DNA from: Propionibacteriaceae bacterium | Lineage (GTDB): Bacteria; Actinomycetota; Actinomycetes; Propionibacteriales; Propionibacteriaceae | Assembly: GCA_027492545.1 (NCBI GenBank) | Contig: JAPUEL010000035.1 | Location: 1-64,000 of the forward strand | Reading direction: 5' to 3' | DNA: 64,000 bases | Part shown: positions 8,610 through 19,824 of the stretch, piece after piece | Layout: the number at the start of each line of letters is the position of its first letter | Numbering within the stretch: position 1 is the stretch's first letter | Translations under genes and position numbers: made by a program | Notes under the pieces: generated by a model | Told to the model about the DNA's origin: nothing | Database searches by the model: none | The model's input: only the letters and a program-made list of their open reading frames with translations

Positions 8610-9520
8610 GCAGCGAGCTCGCGAAGCGGCGGCTGATCACCGTCGTGTGCAACCAACGCTCCGGAGGGGGCCGCGCCGGGCGGGTGCTGCCGAAGGTGGC
8701 ACGCAGGCTCCGCGACGGCGTGGGCGACGCCGAGCTCCACATCGTCATCTCCACCTCCTACGAGCAGGCCCGAGACCTCACCCGCTCGGCGGCTCTCACC
8801 GCGGTGCCTGGGGACGTGGTGGCGGTCATGGGCGGCGACGGCATGGCCCACCTGGGTCTCAACGCCTGCGCCGGGACGGACGCCACCCTCGCGGTCATCC
8901 CGGCCGGCACCGGCAACGACTTCGCCCGCGGCGCAGGCGTCCCAGGCTCGGTCAAGGAGGCCGTCGAGGCCCTGGTGCGCGGCGAGACGCGGGTCATGGA
9001 CCTGTCGCTGCTCACCAACGCCGCCGGATCGCGGTACGTGGGCGCCGTGGTCTCCAGCGGCTACGACGCGCGCGTCAACCGCGCCACCAACGACATCAGG
9101 CTCAGGTTCGGGCCGCTCAGCTACGGATACATCGCCCTGCGCGAGTTGGCGCACTTCTCGCCGCTGACGTACCGGCTCGTCATCGACGGCGTCCCGCGCG
9201 AGGTGGAGGCCATGATGGTGGCCGTGTGCAACACCGGCGTCTTCGGAGGCGGGATGCAGATCTCGCCGGACGCCGACGCCGCCGACGGGCTGCTGGACGT
9301 CACGATCATCCACAAGGCGTCCCGCGGCAAGCTGCTGCGGCTGCTGCCGCTGACCTACACCGGAAGCTTCGTGAACTCGCCGGTGGTCGAGCGCCTCCGG
9401 GCCCGCACCGTCGAGGTTGAAGGCGCGGACCTGTTCCTCATGGGCGACGGCGAGGAGATGGGCGAGGTGCCCGCGACCGTCGAGTGCAGCCCCGGAGTCT
9501 TGAGGCTCATCGTCGGCTAG
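8606..9520 (+). CDS. Diacylglycerol/lipid kinase family protein (YegS/DgkB type)
   Basis: 304 residues of the DAGK catalytic family. Visible are NQRSGGGRAG near the N-terminus, the nucleotide-binding GGDGMAHLGLNA motif and the GTGNDFARG loop. It probably phosphorylates a membrane lipid such as diacylglycerol in phospholipid turnover; the lipid substrate cannot be read from sequence. The start overlaps the tatC stop by four bases. Confidence 0.9.
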   Translation: MSSELAKRRLITVVCNQRSGGGRAGRVLPKVARRLRDGVGDAELHIVISTSYEQARDLTRSAALTAVPGDVVAVMGGDGMAHLGLNACAGTDATLAVIPAGTGNDFARGAGVPGSVKEAVEALVRGETRVMDLSLLTNAAGSRYVGAVVSSGYDARVNRATNDIRLRFGPLSYGYIALRELAHFSPLTYRLVIDGVPREVEAMMVAVCNTGVFGGGMQISPDADAADGLLDVTIIHKASRGKLLRLLPLTYTGSFVNSPVVERLRARTVEVEGADLFLMGDGEEMGEVPATVECSPGVLRLIVG

Positions 9521-9530
9521 GTTGGGCGAT

Positions 9531-12293
9531 GTGAGCACTGACGCCCTGCCCGACGAGGTCCGCGAGTTCTCCGCTCTCTATCCGTTCGGCCTTGACGCGT
9601 ACCAGGTGGACGGATGCCGCGAGCTGGCCCTGGGACGAGGGGTCCTGGTGGCCGCGCCCACGGGCGCCGGCAAGACCGTGGTGGGGGAGTTCGCCGTCCA
9701 CCTCGCCACCACCCAGTCGCGCAAGTGCTTCTACACCACGCCGATCAAGGCGCTGTCCAACCAGAAGTATCACGACCTCGTGGACCGCTACGGCACGGAG
9801 CGCGTGGGCCTGCTCACCGGGGACACGTCTGTGAACTCCGAGGCGCAGATCGTCGTGATGACCACCGAGGTGCTGCGCAACATGATCTACGCGGGCTCAC
9901 CGACGCTGGGCAACCTCGGTTTCGTCGTGATGGACGAGGTGCATTACCTCGCCGACCGGTTTCGGGGGCCAGTGTGGGAGGAGGTGATCCTCGGGCTGTC
10001 GGACGCCGTGCAGATCGTGGCGCTGTCGGCCACCGTCAGCAACGTCGAGGATTTCGGCGAGTGGCTGCGCACCGTCCGTGGCGAGTTCTCCGTGGTGGTC
10101 TCCGAGCGGCGCCCGGTGCCGCTGTTCCAGCACGTGCTCGTGGGGCGAAAGCTCATCGACCTGTTCGACGGCGTGGCGCCCACAGCCACCGAGCTGCCGG
10201 CCGAACGGATGGCCCGGGTCAACCGTGAGCTCCTCCAGGTGAGCAGGGCCGAGGCCTCCAGGGTGCGCGACGACTCCCGCCGTCCCCGTGGGCGCAGCGG
10301 ACGCGGCAAGACCGCCCATGGGCAGGGCTCGGGGCAGTACGGCGGCGCCACGCATGGCCGGTTCGCCGGCCGCCCCACCAGCCGCGGCGAGGTGGCCGTC
10401 GCCCTCGAGCGGGCCTCGCTGCTGCCGGCGATCTACTTCATCTTCTCGAGGGTGGGCTGCGACGCGGCGGTGCGCCAGGTCTACGACGCGGGCATCACCC
10501 TCACCGACCGGGGCGAGGCGGCCCTCCTCGGCAGCATCGCCGACCGGCACGTGGCGGGCCTCAGCGAGGAAGACCTCGAGGCACTGAACTTCGAGGGGTT
10601 CCGGGAGTCGCTGTGCGCCGGCGTCGCTGCCCACCACGCCGGACAACTCCCCGCGTTCAAGGCCATCGTCGAGGAGGCCTTCGTCACCGGGGCGCTGAAG
10701 ATCGTCTTTGCCACCGAGACCCTGGCCCTCGGCATCAACATGCCGGCGCGGACGGTGGTGCTGGAGAAGCTGATCAAGTACAACGGTGAGAGCCACGTCG
10801 ACATCACACCCGGCGAGTACACGCAGCTCACCGGGCGGGCCGGGCGCCGTGGCATCGACGTCGAGGGCCACGCGGTGGTCATGTGGCAGTCCGGCATGGA
10901 CCCGCGGGCGGTGGCGGGTCTCGCCTCGAGGCGCACCTACCCGCTGAAGTCCAGCTTCGCCCCCACGTACAACATGGCCGTCAACCTCATGGCCACCCTG
11001 GGCCGCGAGCGGGCCCGGGACCTGCTCAACCAGTCCTTCGCGCAGTTCCAGACCGACAAGACCGTGGTGACCGCAGCCAGGGTGGGGAGGCAGCTGCAAG
11101 CCGACCTTGAGGAGGCGCGGGCCGCCGTCGAGTGTCACCTGGGCGACTTCATGAGCTATGCGCGGGTGCGTGATCAGATCTCCTCGCTGGAGTCCTCGTC
11201 GTCCAAGGCACGGAAGGCCGAGCACGCGCAGGCCGTGGCGGCGAGCCTCACCACTCTCCTGCCAGGGGACGTGGTCCACGTGCCCCGCCAGGGATGGTGC
11301 GTGGTGCTCAGGGTGGGGCAGAAGGCGGATCGCCACGCTGATCCGTGGGCCCAGGTCATCTCGGGCGATCACACGGTGCTGAAGCTGCAACCCCACGACC
11401 TGACCGGACCGCTGAGCCCCGTCGGGCGGGTGCGGGTGCCGCGGGACTTCTCGCTCCGCGACCGCAAGGACCGCCGCTCGCTGCTGTCTGCGATGTCGGC
11501 CAAGGTCGATCAGGTCGACCCCCGGATACCCGATGTGTCGCTGCCGAGCGACGACGCCGTGGAACGCGAGATCCGGCAGCTGCGCACCGAGCTGAGGGCG
11601 CACCCGTGCCACGCGTGTCCCGACCGTGAGGACCACGCCGTGGAGGCTGCCCGGCTGCTGAGGCTGGAGCGGGAGGCAGCCCGCGCGGAGGCCGAGGTGA
11701 CCGGCAGAGCCAACTCGCTTGCCCGGCAGTTCGACAGCGTCACGGCCGTGCTGGAAGAGCTCGGCTACCTCGACGGCGACGAGCTGACCGATGCCGGACG
11801 GATGTTGCGCCGCATCTACAACGAGCTGGACCTCGTGGCGGCCGAGTGCGTGCGCCGCGACGTCTTCGCCGGCCTGACCCCGCCACAGCTCGCGGCCGTG
11901 CTGTCGACCATCCTCTACGAGGCGAGACCCACGCGTGACGCGGTCCCACCGCGCATGCCGGACGCGGCCTCAGAGCGGGCGCAGTCGGAGCTGCGCGCAG
12001 TGTGGCGCGACGTCGGTCTGCTCGAGCGCAAGCACCACCGCGACCGAGGCCGCGAGCCGGACATCGGCTTCGCGGAGGCCGCCTGGCGCTGGGCGAGCGG
12101 GCAGGACCTGGCGAAGGTCCTGCGACACACCAGCATGTCCGCCGGTGATTTCGTGCGCTGGGTGCGCCAGGTCGTCGACCTCGCCGGGCAGCTGGCGACG
12201 GCCACCGGTCCAGGCGATCTTCGGCGCACCTGCCATGCCGCCGCCGACGCCATGCGCCGCGGCGTGGTGGCGGCTGATCTGACCGAGGATTAG
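9531..12293 (+). CDS. helY: Ski2-like DEAD/DEAH-box RNA helicase HelY
   Basis: About 920 residues. Walker A APTGAGKT lies at 42-49, DEVH at 135-138 and SAT at 166-168; helicase motifs V/VI ([15 protein letters not shown] and [10 protein letters not shown]) and a C-terminal DSHCT-like region follow. An Arg/Gly-rich insert interrupts the first RecA domain (around residues 240-285), possibly an RNA-binding loop. The family resembles Mtr4/Ski2 and the gene occupies the usual place after tatC. GTG 9531 is preferred; a TTG at 9522 would add three residues. Confidence 0.93.
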   Translation: MSTDALPDEVREFSALYPFGLDAYQVDGCRELALGRGVLVAAPTGAGKTVVGEFAVHLATTQSRKCFYTTPIKALSNQKYHDLVDRYGTERVGLLTGDTSVNSEAQIVVMTTEVLRNMIYAGSPTLGNLGFVVMDEVHYLADRFRGPVWEEVILGLSDAVQIVALSATVSNVEDFGEWLRTVRGEFSVVVSERRPVPLFQHVLVGRKLIDLFDGVAPTATELPAERMARVNRELLQVSRAEASRVRDDSRRPRGRSGRGKTAHGQGSGQYGGATHGRFAGRPTSRGEVAVALERASLLPAIYFIFSRVGCDAAVRQVYDAGITLTDRGEAALLGSIADRHVAGLSEEDLEALNFEGFRESLCAGVAAHHAGQLPAFKAIVEEAFVTGALKIVFATETLALGINMPARTVVLEKLIKYNGESHVDITPGEYTQLTGRAGRRGIDVEGHAVVMWQSGMDPRAVAGLASRRTYPLKSSFAPTYNMAVNLMATLGRERARDLLNQSFAQFQTDKTVVTAARVGRQLQADLEEARAAVECHLGDFMSYARVRDQISSLESSSSKARKAEHAQAVAASLTTLLPGDVVHVPRQGWCVVLRVGQKADRHADPWAQVISGDHTVLKLQPHDLTGPLSPVGRVRVPRDFSLRDRKDRRSLLSAMSAKVDQVDPRIPDVSLPSDDAVEREIRQLRTELRAHPCHACPDREDHAVEAARLLRLEREAARAEAEVTGRANSLARQFDSVTAVLEELGYLDGDELTDAGRMLRRIYNELDLVAAECVRRDVFAGLTPPQLAAVLSTILYEARPTRDAVPPRMPDAASERAQSELRAVWRDVGLLERKHHRDRGREPDIGFAEAAWRWASGQDLAKVLRHTSMSAGDFVRWVRQVVDLAGQLATATGPGDLRRTCHAAADAMRRGVVAADLTED

Positions 12294-12303
12294 GTTGTCC
12301 TCC

Positions 12304-13065
12304 ATGGCCGTAGCTCTGCGCGTGATCCCCTGCCTCGACGTCCACGACGGCCGCGTCGTCAAGGGCGTCAACTTCCGCCATCTCCGCGACGCGGGAGACC
12401 CCGTGGAGTTGGCGGCGCGCTACTCGGCGGAGGGGGCCGACGAGCTGACGTTCCTCGACATCTCCGCCTCCTCGGACGGGCGGGAGACCACCCGCGACAT
12501 GGTGGCCAGATGCGCTGAGACGGTGTTCATCCCGCTGACCGTGGGCGGCGGGGTGCGCGAGGTGGCCGACGTGGACCTCCTGCTGCGCAGCGGCGCCGAC
12601 AAGGTGGGCATCAACACCGGCGCCCTCGCCAGGCCGGGCGTGATCGACGAGATCTCGCGGACCTTCGGCAACCAGGTGCTCGTCCTGTCCGTCGATGCCC
12701 GCCGTGAGGAGGCGATGCCCTCCGGCTTCGGCGTCACCACCCACGGGGGGCGTCGGTCCGCCGGGGTGGACGCCATCGCCTGGGCGCGGGAGGCGTGCCG
12801 GCGCGGTGTGGGGGAGATCCTGCTCAACTCCATGGACGCCGACGGCACCACCGACGGTTTCGACATCGAGATGATCCGTGCCGTACGGGAGGTGGTGGAC
12901 GTGCCGCTGATCGCCTCGGGCGGTGCCGGCACCGTGGAGCACTTCGTCGCGGCGGCCGCAGCGGGGGCCGACGCGGTGCTCGCCGCCAGCGTCTTCCACT
13001 ATGAGAGGCTCACCATCGACGAGGTCAAGGCCGGGCTGCGATCGGCCGGCTTCGAGGTCCGCTAG
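12304..13065 (+). CDS. hisF: Imidazole glycerol phosphate synthase cyclase subunit
   Basis: HisF converts PRFAR plus ammonia from HisH into imidazole glycerol phosphate and AICAR in histidine synthesis. The 253-residue TIM barrel shows both catalytic aspartates ([12 protein letters not shown] and LSVDARRE) and phosphate-binding loops (GGGVR, ASGGAGT). ATG 12304 starts right before the conserved [10 protein letters not shown]. No other his gene is adjacent, so it is an orphan his gene in this window. Confidence 0.96.
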   Translation: MAVALRVIPCLDVHDGRVVKGVNFRHLRDAGDPVELAARYSAEGADELTFLDISASSDGRETTRDMVARCAETVFIPLTVGGGVREVADVDLLLRSGADKVGINTGALARPGVIDEISRTFGNQVLVLSVDARREEAMPSGFGVTTHGGRRSAGVDAIAWAREACRRGVGEILLNSMDADGTTDGFDIEMIRAVREVVDVPLIASGGAGTVEHFVAAAAAGADAVLAASVFHYERLTIDEVKAGLRSAGFEVR

Positions 13066-13073
13066 GAGGAACC

Positions 13074-13472
13074 ATGGACTGCCTGTTCTGTGCCATCGTC
13101 GCCGGTGACATCCCGGCCAAACTGATCTATGAGGACGACGCGGCGATCGCGTTCCTCGACATCAAGCCCTGGCAGGAGGGCCACACGCTGGTGGTGCCCA
13201 GGCGGCACACCGCGGACGCCCTCGACGACGACCAGGTGCTCGCGGAGATCGGCCCCGCGGTGGCCCGCGTGGGGCGCCTGCTGAAGGAGCGCCTCGGGGC
13301 GGACGCCTGCAATCTCCTGTCCAACGCCGGCCCGGTCTCGGGGCAGGAGGTCCTGCATACGCACGTCCACGTGCTGCCGCGCTATGCGTCGAGTCCGGGG
13401 ATCTCCGGCATGCGCGGCCCGGTGCGTTCCGACCTCGACGAGGTGTGGGCGCGCCTGGGCGGGGCAACCTAA
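13074..13472 (+). CDS. HIT family nucleotide hydrolase
   Basis: 132-residue histidine-triad protein with the active-site motif HTHVHVLPRY and an N-terminal CxxC (CLFC) that can bind zinc. HIT proteins of this type hydrolyse AMP-linked compounds. AGGAGG lies directly upstream of the ATG at 13074, and only eight bases separate it from hisF, so they are likely cotranscribed. The substrate is unknown. Confidence 0.92.
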   Translation: MDCLFCAIVAGDIPAKLIYEDDAAIAFLDIKPWQEGHTLVVPRRHTADALDDDQVLAEIGPAVARVGRLLKERLGADACNLLSNAGPVSGQEVLHTHVHVLPRYASSPGISGMRGPVRSDLDEVWARLGGAT

Positions 13473-13588
13473 CGCATCGCGTCCGGCGCGTTGATACCAC
13501 CCCCCGGTAAGGGTCTCTTAAGGTGGATCTACATTGGTCATATCAAGGGGCGTGGACGCGTCCCGCACAGATGCAGAAAGGGACCTCC

Positions 13589-14080
13589 ATGAAGGCCACC
13601 AAGATCGCCGGGATCCTCTCCATCGTCGCCGGAATCGTCATGATCGTCGCCGGCGCCCTCACGTGGGGGACCGTCAGCTCGCAGCTTGCCGCCGAGAACA
13701 TCACCGTTCCGGGTGACTCGACGTTCATGGGCGGCACGTTCGCCGGCCAGCCCGTCGCGGGCCCGCTCAGCGCCTACGCGCAGGCTGACATCATCAACCA
13801 CCACGCCCTCGACGGCGCGGACGGCAAGACCTACGCCGAGCTCGGCGCCCTGGCCCGCGAGGCCACCGAGGCCGGCGACACCGCCGCCGCCGAGGAGTTC
13901 ACCGCCCAGCGCGCCACCGCGATGAACGCCTCGTTCCTCCGCGCCTCGCTGTTCACCTCCGTCGTGTCCTACGGCATCGCGGCGCTGGTCATGGGCCTCG
14001 GCCTCCTGTTCGCGGTCATCGGCTGGGCGCTGACCACCATCAAGGACCCCGCTGCGCAGGCGGGCACCGTCACCGCGTGA
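13589..14080 (+). CDS. Two-pass membrane protein, function unknown
   Basis: 163 residues with membrane segments near both ends (IAGILSIVAGIVMIVAGALTW and SYGIAALVMGLGLLFAVIGW). The roughly 85-residue loop between them is hydrophilic and Ala/Glu-rich and probably lies outside the cytoplasm. The ATG at 13589 has AGAAAGG upstream. A hairpin terminator follows. Actinobacterial proteins of this kind sometimes carry a dioxygenase name that nothing in the sequence supports. Confidence 0.75.
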   Translation: MKATKIAGILSIVAGIVMIVAGALTWGTVSSQLAAENITVPGDSTFMGGTFAGQPVAGPLSAYAQADIINHHALDGADGKTYAELGALAREATEAGDTAAAEEFTAQRATAMNASFLRASLFTSVVSYGIAALVMGLGLLFAVIGWALTTIKDPAAQAGTVTA

Positions 14081-14100
14081 CGATCCGGGACCGGTCGTCG

Positions 14101-14131
14101 GACGGCGGGAGGGCATCCGCCCCCCGCCGTC
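14101..14131 (+). terminator. Hairpin terminator after the membrane protein gene
   Basis: GACGGCGGG at 14101-14109 pairs with CCCGCCGTC at 14123-14131, and GGGC/GCCC extends the stem inside, with one bulged A and an ATCC loop. No strong T-run follows. The position between a stop codon and the ilv leader supports a terminator. Confidence 0.6.
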
Positions 14132-14195
14132 TTACATTTCGGGACCCAGCGCCGGTGTGCTTGACAGGCCGCCGACGACGGGCAAAGGTGTACCC

Positions 14196-14228
14196 ATGCC
14201 CATGAGCCGGCTCGTAGTCATTCCCTAA
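14196..14228 (+). CDS. ilvBNC leader peptide (MPMSRLVVIP)
   Basis: Ten-codon open frame whose codons 6-9 are CTC GTA GTC ATT, i.e. Leu-Val-Val-Ile, the end products controlled by the operon. It ends at TAA 14226-14228, which overlaps the first base of a stem (14228-14236 with 14252-14260) preceding a strong terminator, all upstream of ilvB. A second in-frame ATG at 14202 gives an eight-residue version. A TTGACA hexamer at 14161-14166 may be the -35, although no good -10 is seen. Attenuation by leader peptide is established for ilvBNC of Corynebacterium glutamicum; its use here is inferred from the layout. Confidence 0.75.
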   Translation: MPMSRLVVIP

Positions 14229-14296
14229 GCGCTTCGCGATCAGCATCGAACCGAAGCGCTCCCTCGTGTGCCCCAAACGGGCAACGGGGGTTTTTT
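14228..14296 (+). promoter_or_regulatory. ilvB leader: ilv operon transcription attenuator
   Basis: Two consecutive stems. The first pairs AGCGCTTCG (14228-14236) with CGAAGCGCT (14252-14260). The second is an intrinsic terminator: bases 14261-14273 pair with 14279-14290 around a CAAAC loop with one bulged G, followed at once by TTTTTT (14291-14296). It lies 44 bases before the ilvB ATG. Ribosome stalling on the Leu-Val-Val-Ile codons would be expected to alter which stem forms, but an explicit antiterminator pairing was not identified. Confidence 0.75.
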
Positions 14297-14339
14297 CTTG
14301 GAATGACACCGTGCGAGCGACAGAAGAAGGGAGAGGCAC

Positions 14340-16078
14340 ATGACACAGACAGACGGTCAGGTCATGACGGGGGCACAGGCCCTCGTCGAGTCGCTGGAAC
14401 GAATGGGTGTGGATGTAGCCTTCGGAATCCCCGGCGGCGCCATTCTCCCCGCCTACGATCCGCTGTTCGACTCCAAGATCCGCCACATCCTCGTGCGCCA
14501 CGAACAGGGCGCCGGGCATGCGGCCGAGGGCTATGCGATGAGCTCCGGGCGCGTCGGCGTGTGCATCGCCACCTCCGGTCCGGGCGCCACCAACCTGGTC
14601 ACCCCGATCGCCAACGCCTACATGGACTCCACCCCGCTGGTCGCGATCACCGGCCAGGTCAACAGCCACGCCATCGGCACCGACGCCTTCCAGGAGGCGG
14701 ACATCCGCGGCATCACCATGCCGATCACGAAGCACAGCTTCCTGATCAAGGACGTGCGAGGCATCCCGCTGGCCATCCGTGAGGCGTTCCACATCGCCGC
14801 CACCGGCCGCCCTGGGCCCGTCCTCGTCGACATCGCCAAGGACGCCATGGTGCACACCGCGCCGTTCGTGTGGCCGGAGGAGCTCGACCTCCCCGGGTAC
14901 AAGCCCACGGTGAAGCCCCACTCGCGCCAGGTGCGGGCGGCCGCGAAGCTGATCTCCGAGTCCAAGCGGCCGGTGCTCTACGTCGGTGGAGGGGTTGGGC
15001 TCGCGAAAGCGGCGCCGGAGTTGGCCGAGTTCGTCGCCAAGACGCGCATCCCCGTCGTGACCACCCTGATGGCGCGCGGTCAGTTCCCTGACAGCCACGA
15101 GCTGCACATGGGCATGCCGGGCATGCACGGCACCGTCGCGGCGGTGGGCGCGCTCCAGAAGTCTGACCTGCTGATCGCGCTCGGCACCCGGTTCGACGAC
15201 CGCGTGACGGGCAAGCTCGACAGTTTTGCTCCCCACGCAAAGGTGATCCATGCGGACGTGGATCCCGCCGAGATCGGCAAGAACAAGGCGGTCGACATCC
15301 CCATCGTCGGCGACGTCAGGGAGATCCTGATGGCGCTCAACGAGGCCGTCGAGGCCTACCCCGCACCCGAGGCCGACGCGTGGCGCAGGCAGCTGGGGCT
15401 CATGAAGGCCCGCTACCAGCCCCGCTGGGAGGAGGCCCCTGACGGCCGTCTGTCCCCGCAGGAGGTCATCAAGCGCATCGGTGAGCTGAGCCCGCCGGAC
15501 ACCATCTACGCCTCCGGTGTGGGCCAGCATCAGATGTGGTGCGCCCACTTCCTGCCGCACGAGAAGCCCAACACCTGGATCAACTCGGGCGGAGCGGGCA
15601 CCATGGGCTTCTGCGTGCCCGCAGCGATGGGTGCCAAGGTGGCCAACCCGGACACCACGGTGTGGGGCATCGACGGCGACGGCTGCTTCCAGATGACCAA
15701 CCAGGAACTGGTCACCTGCGCGCTGAACAACATCCCGATCAAGATCGCCATCATCAACAACAACGCGCTGGGCATGGTGCGCCAGTGGCAGTCGTTGTTC
15801 TACGAGGGTCGGTACTCCAACACGGACCTGATGACCGAGTCGCTTCCCAACTTCCCGAAGTTGGCCGAGGCGATGGGCTGCGTGGGGCTCCGCGCCACCA
15901 ACGAGGTGGAGATGGAGGCCGCCATCCAGCAGGCGCTCGAGATCAACGATCGGCCCGTCGTCGTCGAGTTCGTGGTGCACAAGGATGCGATGGTGTGGCC
16001 GATGGTGCCCGCCGGTGTCAGCAACGACGAGATCCGCGTGGCCCGCGACATGGCCCCCGAATGGGAAGAGGAAGTGCT

Positions 16079-16082
<4 letters not shown>
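14340..16082 (+). CDS. ilvB: Acetolactate synthase large (catalytic) subunit
   Basis: 580-residue ThDP enzyme that condenses two pyruvates, or pyruvate and 2-oxobutyrate, as the first common step of branched-chain amino acid synthesis. Visible are the catalytic-Glu region ([14 protein letters not shown]) and the ThDP/Mg site [12 protein letters not shown]...[24 protein letters not shown] precedes the ATG at 14340. The stop overlaps the ilvN GTG, coupling both subunits. Controlled by the attenuator upstream. Confidence 0.97.
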
Positions 16083-17634
<1,552 letters not shown>

Positions 17635-17650
17635 CCACCAGACACCACTG

Positions 17651-17680
17651 AAGGGCCCGTGAGTAACTCACGGGCCCTTT
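17651..17680 (+). terminator. ilvBNC terminator
   Basis: Perfect 13-base-pair stem: AAGGGCCCGTGAG (17651-17663), loop TAA, CTCACGGGCCCTT (17667-17679), ending in TTT. It lies 16 bases after the ilvC stop. Confidence 0.85.
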
Positions 17681-17697
17681 GTGTTGCCCGACGACCC

Positions 17698-17764
17698 AAA
17701 CAAACATGATCCAACAACATTTCCCTGCGTTTTACTTGACTTTGAGTTGGTTTACCTTCAGGAT
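17698..17764 (+). promoter_or_regulatory. AT-rich control region of mtlA with a candidate DeoR-type operator
   Basis: The 150 bases before mtlA are much more AT-rich than their surroundings. AAACAAACAT at 17698-17707 is the exact reverse complement of ATGTTTGTTT before fruK, and its core ACAAACA also occurs between ptsI and the DeoR gene. TTGACT at 17736-17741 could be a -35, with a weak CAGGAT 17 bases later. The operator role is inference. Confidence 0.4.
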
Positions 17765-17831
17765 TGCTCCGTGGGCACAACCCACCCGGCTGCGCATCGG
17801 GGCGCCGACCGGTCGAGTATGGGAGAAGAAC

Positions 17832-19817
17832 ATGACTGCTCTTCCTGACGCACGCGTCAACAAGAACGTGGAGGGTCCGGGTCTGCGGGCCAAGATCCAG
17901 AAATTCGGCGGCTACCTGGCCGGCATGATCATGCCGAACATCGGGGCGTTCATCGCCTGGGGCCTGATCACGGCCATGTTCATCGAGACCGGATGGCTGC
18001 CCAACGCCACCCTCGCGGGGTTGGTGGGCCCCATGCTGTACTTCCTGCTGCCCATCCTGATCGGCTACACCGGCGGAAAGATGGTCCACGGGCAGCGCGG
18101 CGCCGTGATCGGCGCCATCGCCACCGCGGGCGTGATCATCGGCGGCATCACCGAGTTCGCCACCCTCACCGGCACGCCGATGTTCCTCGGCGCGATGATC
18201 ATGGGCCCCTTCGCCGGCTGGGTGCTCAAGCAGTTCGACAAGGCCATCGAGGGGAAGGTCCGCGCGGGCTTCGAGATGGTGGTGGACAACTTCTCGCTCG
18301 GCATCTTCGGCATGCTGCTCGCGATCCTCGGCACCCTGGGCGTCGGCCCCGTGGTGGCGGGCATCGTCGGCGTGCTCTCGCTCGGGGTGAACTGGCTGGT
18401 GGCGGCGAACCTGCTGCCCCTGGCGTCGCTGTTCGTCGAGCCTGGCAAGGTGCTGTTCCTCAACAACGCGATCAACCACGGCATCTTCACCCCGCTGGCC
18501 GCGATCGATGTGGCGGAGACCGGCAAGTCGATCCTGTACATGGTGGAGTCCAACCCGGGCGCAGGCCTCGGCCTGCTGACCGCGTTCATGCTGTTCGGGC
18601 CCAAGTCGCTGCGCGCGTCCTCCTCCGGTGCGATCGTCATCCATTTCCTGGGCGGCATCCACGAGATCTACTTCCCCTACATCCTGATGCGCCCCGTCAT
18701 GCTGATCGGCATGATCCTGGGCTCGATGTCCGGCCTGTTCGTCGCCACCGCCACCGGTGCTGGTCTGGCGGGCCCGCCGTCGCCCGGATCCATCCTGGCC
18801 TACTTCGCCGTGACGCCTCCCGGCGGACACATCCCCATGATCCTCACCGTGCTGACTGCCACCGTCGTGTCGTTCGTCGTGACCTCTGCGCTGCTGAAGT
18901 TCGGCCGCGGGTCCGACGACACCGTCGAAGCAGCTGAGGCAGCGGCCGCCTCGGCCACCGGCTCCATGGGCGACGGCGTCTCCATCCTCGGCTCCGCCGT
19001 CCGCAAGCTGGTCATCGCGTGCGATGCCGGCATGGGCTCCTCCGTCATGGTGGCCGGCCAGATGCGCAAGCGGCTGGCGGCCTACGGCGTCGAGGTCGTC
19101 CACACCCCCGTCGATCAGATCCCCGCCGACGCCCAGGTGGTGCTGACGCACGAGGGTCTGGCGGATCGGGCCGCCAAGGGTGCCCCCGGCACCGTCGTCG
19201 TCCCGTTCTCCTCCTACCTCGGAGACCCGGCCTTCGACCGCGTGGAGCTCGCCATCAGCGAGGGGCGCGTCCTGACTGCCACCGGAGTGGGCGCAGGCCC
19301 CTCGACACCGCTGTCCTACGGCAGTGCGGCGCCGGCGCCCGCAGCGGCCACGGCCACCCTGGCCCGGCCGAAGAAGCGCCTCGCCCCCGGCATCCTGCCC
19401 CGCCAGAACGTCCGGCTCAGCCTCACCGCAACCAGCAAGGACGATGCCATCCGCCAGGCCGGGCAGGTCCTCGTGGGCTGCGGCGCCGCGGAGCCCGCCT
19501 ACATCGAGGGGATGCTGGCCCGCGAGCTGCAGACCACCACGTTCCTGGGGCAGGGCGTGGCGATCCCCCACGGCACCAACGAGGCCCGAGCCCACATCAA
19601 CTCCGCCGCGCTGGGCTTCCTCCAGTACCCCGACGGCGTCGACTGGGACGGCCACACCGTCAACGTCGTGATCCCCATCGCGTCCAACAGTGACGAGCAC
19701 GTCTCGCTCCTGGCGGCGCTCGCCACCACACTGTCGGACAAGACCCGTGCCGCGCGGCTCCGCTCGGCCACCACCGTCGATGAGGTCCTCGACCTCCTGA
19801 CCCCCACCGAGGAGTGA
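17832..19817 (+). CDS. mtlA: PTS mannitol transporter subunit IICBA
   Basis: 661-residue enzyme II that imports and phosphorylates mannitol. The IIC domain (about residues 20-360) has MtlA-specific stretches such as MPNIGAFIAWGLITAMF and GGIHEIYFPYILM. The IIB domain has the phosphocysteine loop ACDAGMGSSVM. The C-terminal IIA domain carries the phosphohistidine in VAIPHGTNEAR. The Ala/Thr/Pro-rich linker between IIB and IIA is typical of a fused chain. The ATG at 17832 has GGGAGAAG in front. A polyol-type dehydrogenase follows in the same operon. Confidence 0.92.
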   Translation: MTALPDARVNKNVEGPGLRAKIQKFGGYLAGMIMPNIGAFIAWGLITAMFIETGWLPNATLAGLVGPMLYFLLPILIGYTGGKMVHGQRGAVIGAIATAGVIIGGITEFATLTGTPMFLGAMIMGPFAGWVLKQFDKAIEGKVRAGFEMVVDNFSLGIFGMLLAILGTLGVGPVVAGIVGVLSLGVNWLVAANLLPLASLFVEPGKVLFLNNAINHGIFTPLAAIDVAETGKSILYMVESNPGAGLGLLTAFMLFGPKSLRASSSGAIVIHFLGGIHEIYFPYILMRPVMLIGMILGSMSGLFVATATGAGLAGPPSPGSILAYFAVTPPGGHIPMILTVLTATVVSFVVTSALLKFGRGSDDTVEAAEAAAASATGSMGDGVSILGSAVRKLVIACDAGMGSSVMVAGQMRKRLAAYGVEVVHTPVDQIPADAQVVLTHEGLADRAAKGAPGTVVVPFSSYLGDPAFDRVELAISEGRVLTATGVGAGPSTPLSYGSAAPAPAAATATLARPKKRLAPGILPRQNVRLSLTATSKDDAIRQAGQVLVGCGAAEPAYIEGMLARELQTTTFLGQGVAIPHGTNEARAHINSAALGFLQYPDGVDWDGHTVNVVIPIASNSDEHVSLLAALATTLSDKTRAARLRSATTVDEVLDLLTPTEE

Positions 19818-19824
19818 CCCAAGC

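Noticed and set aside
9897..11636. Long open frame on the minus strand across helY
   Set aside because: GC-rich codon shadow; His/Arg/Gly-rich product with no domain, opposite a clear helicase.
14070..15980. Long minus-strand open frame across ilvB
   Set aside because: Same shadow effect; the plus strand encodes acetolactate synthase without doubt.
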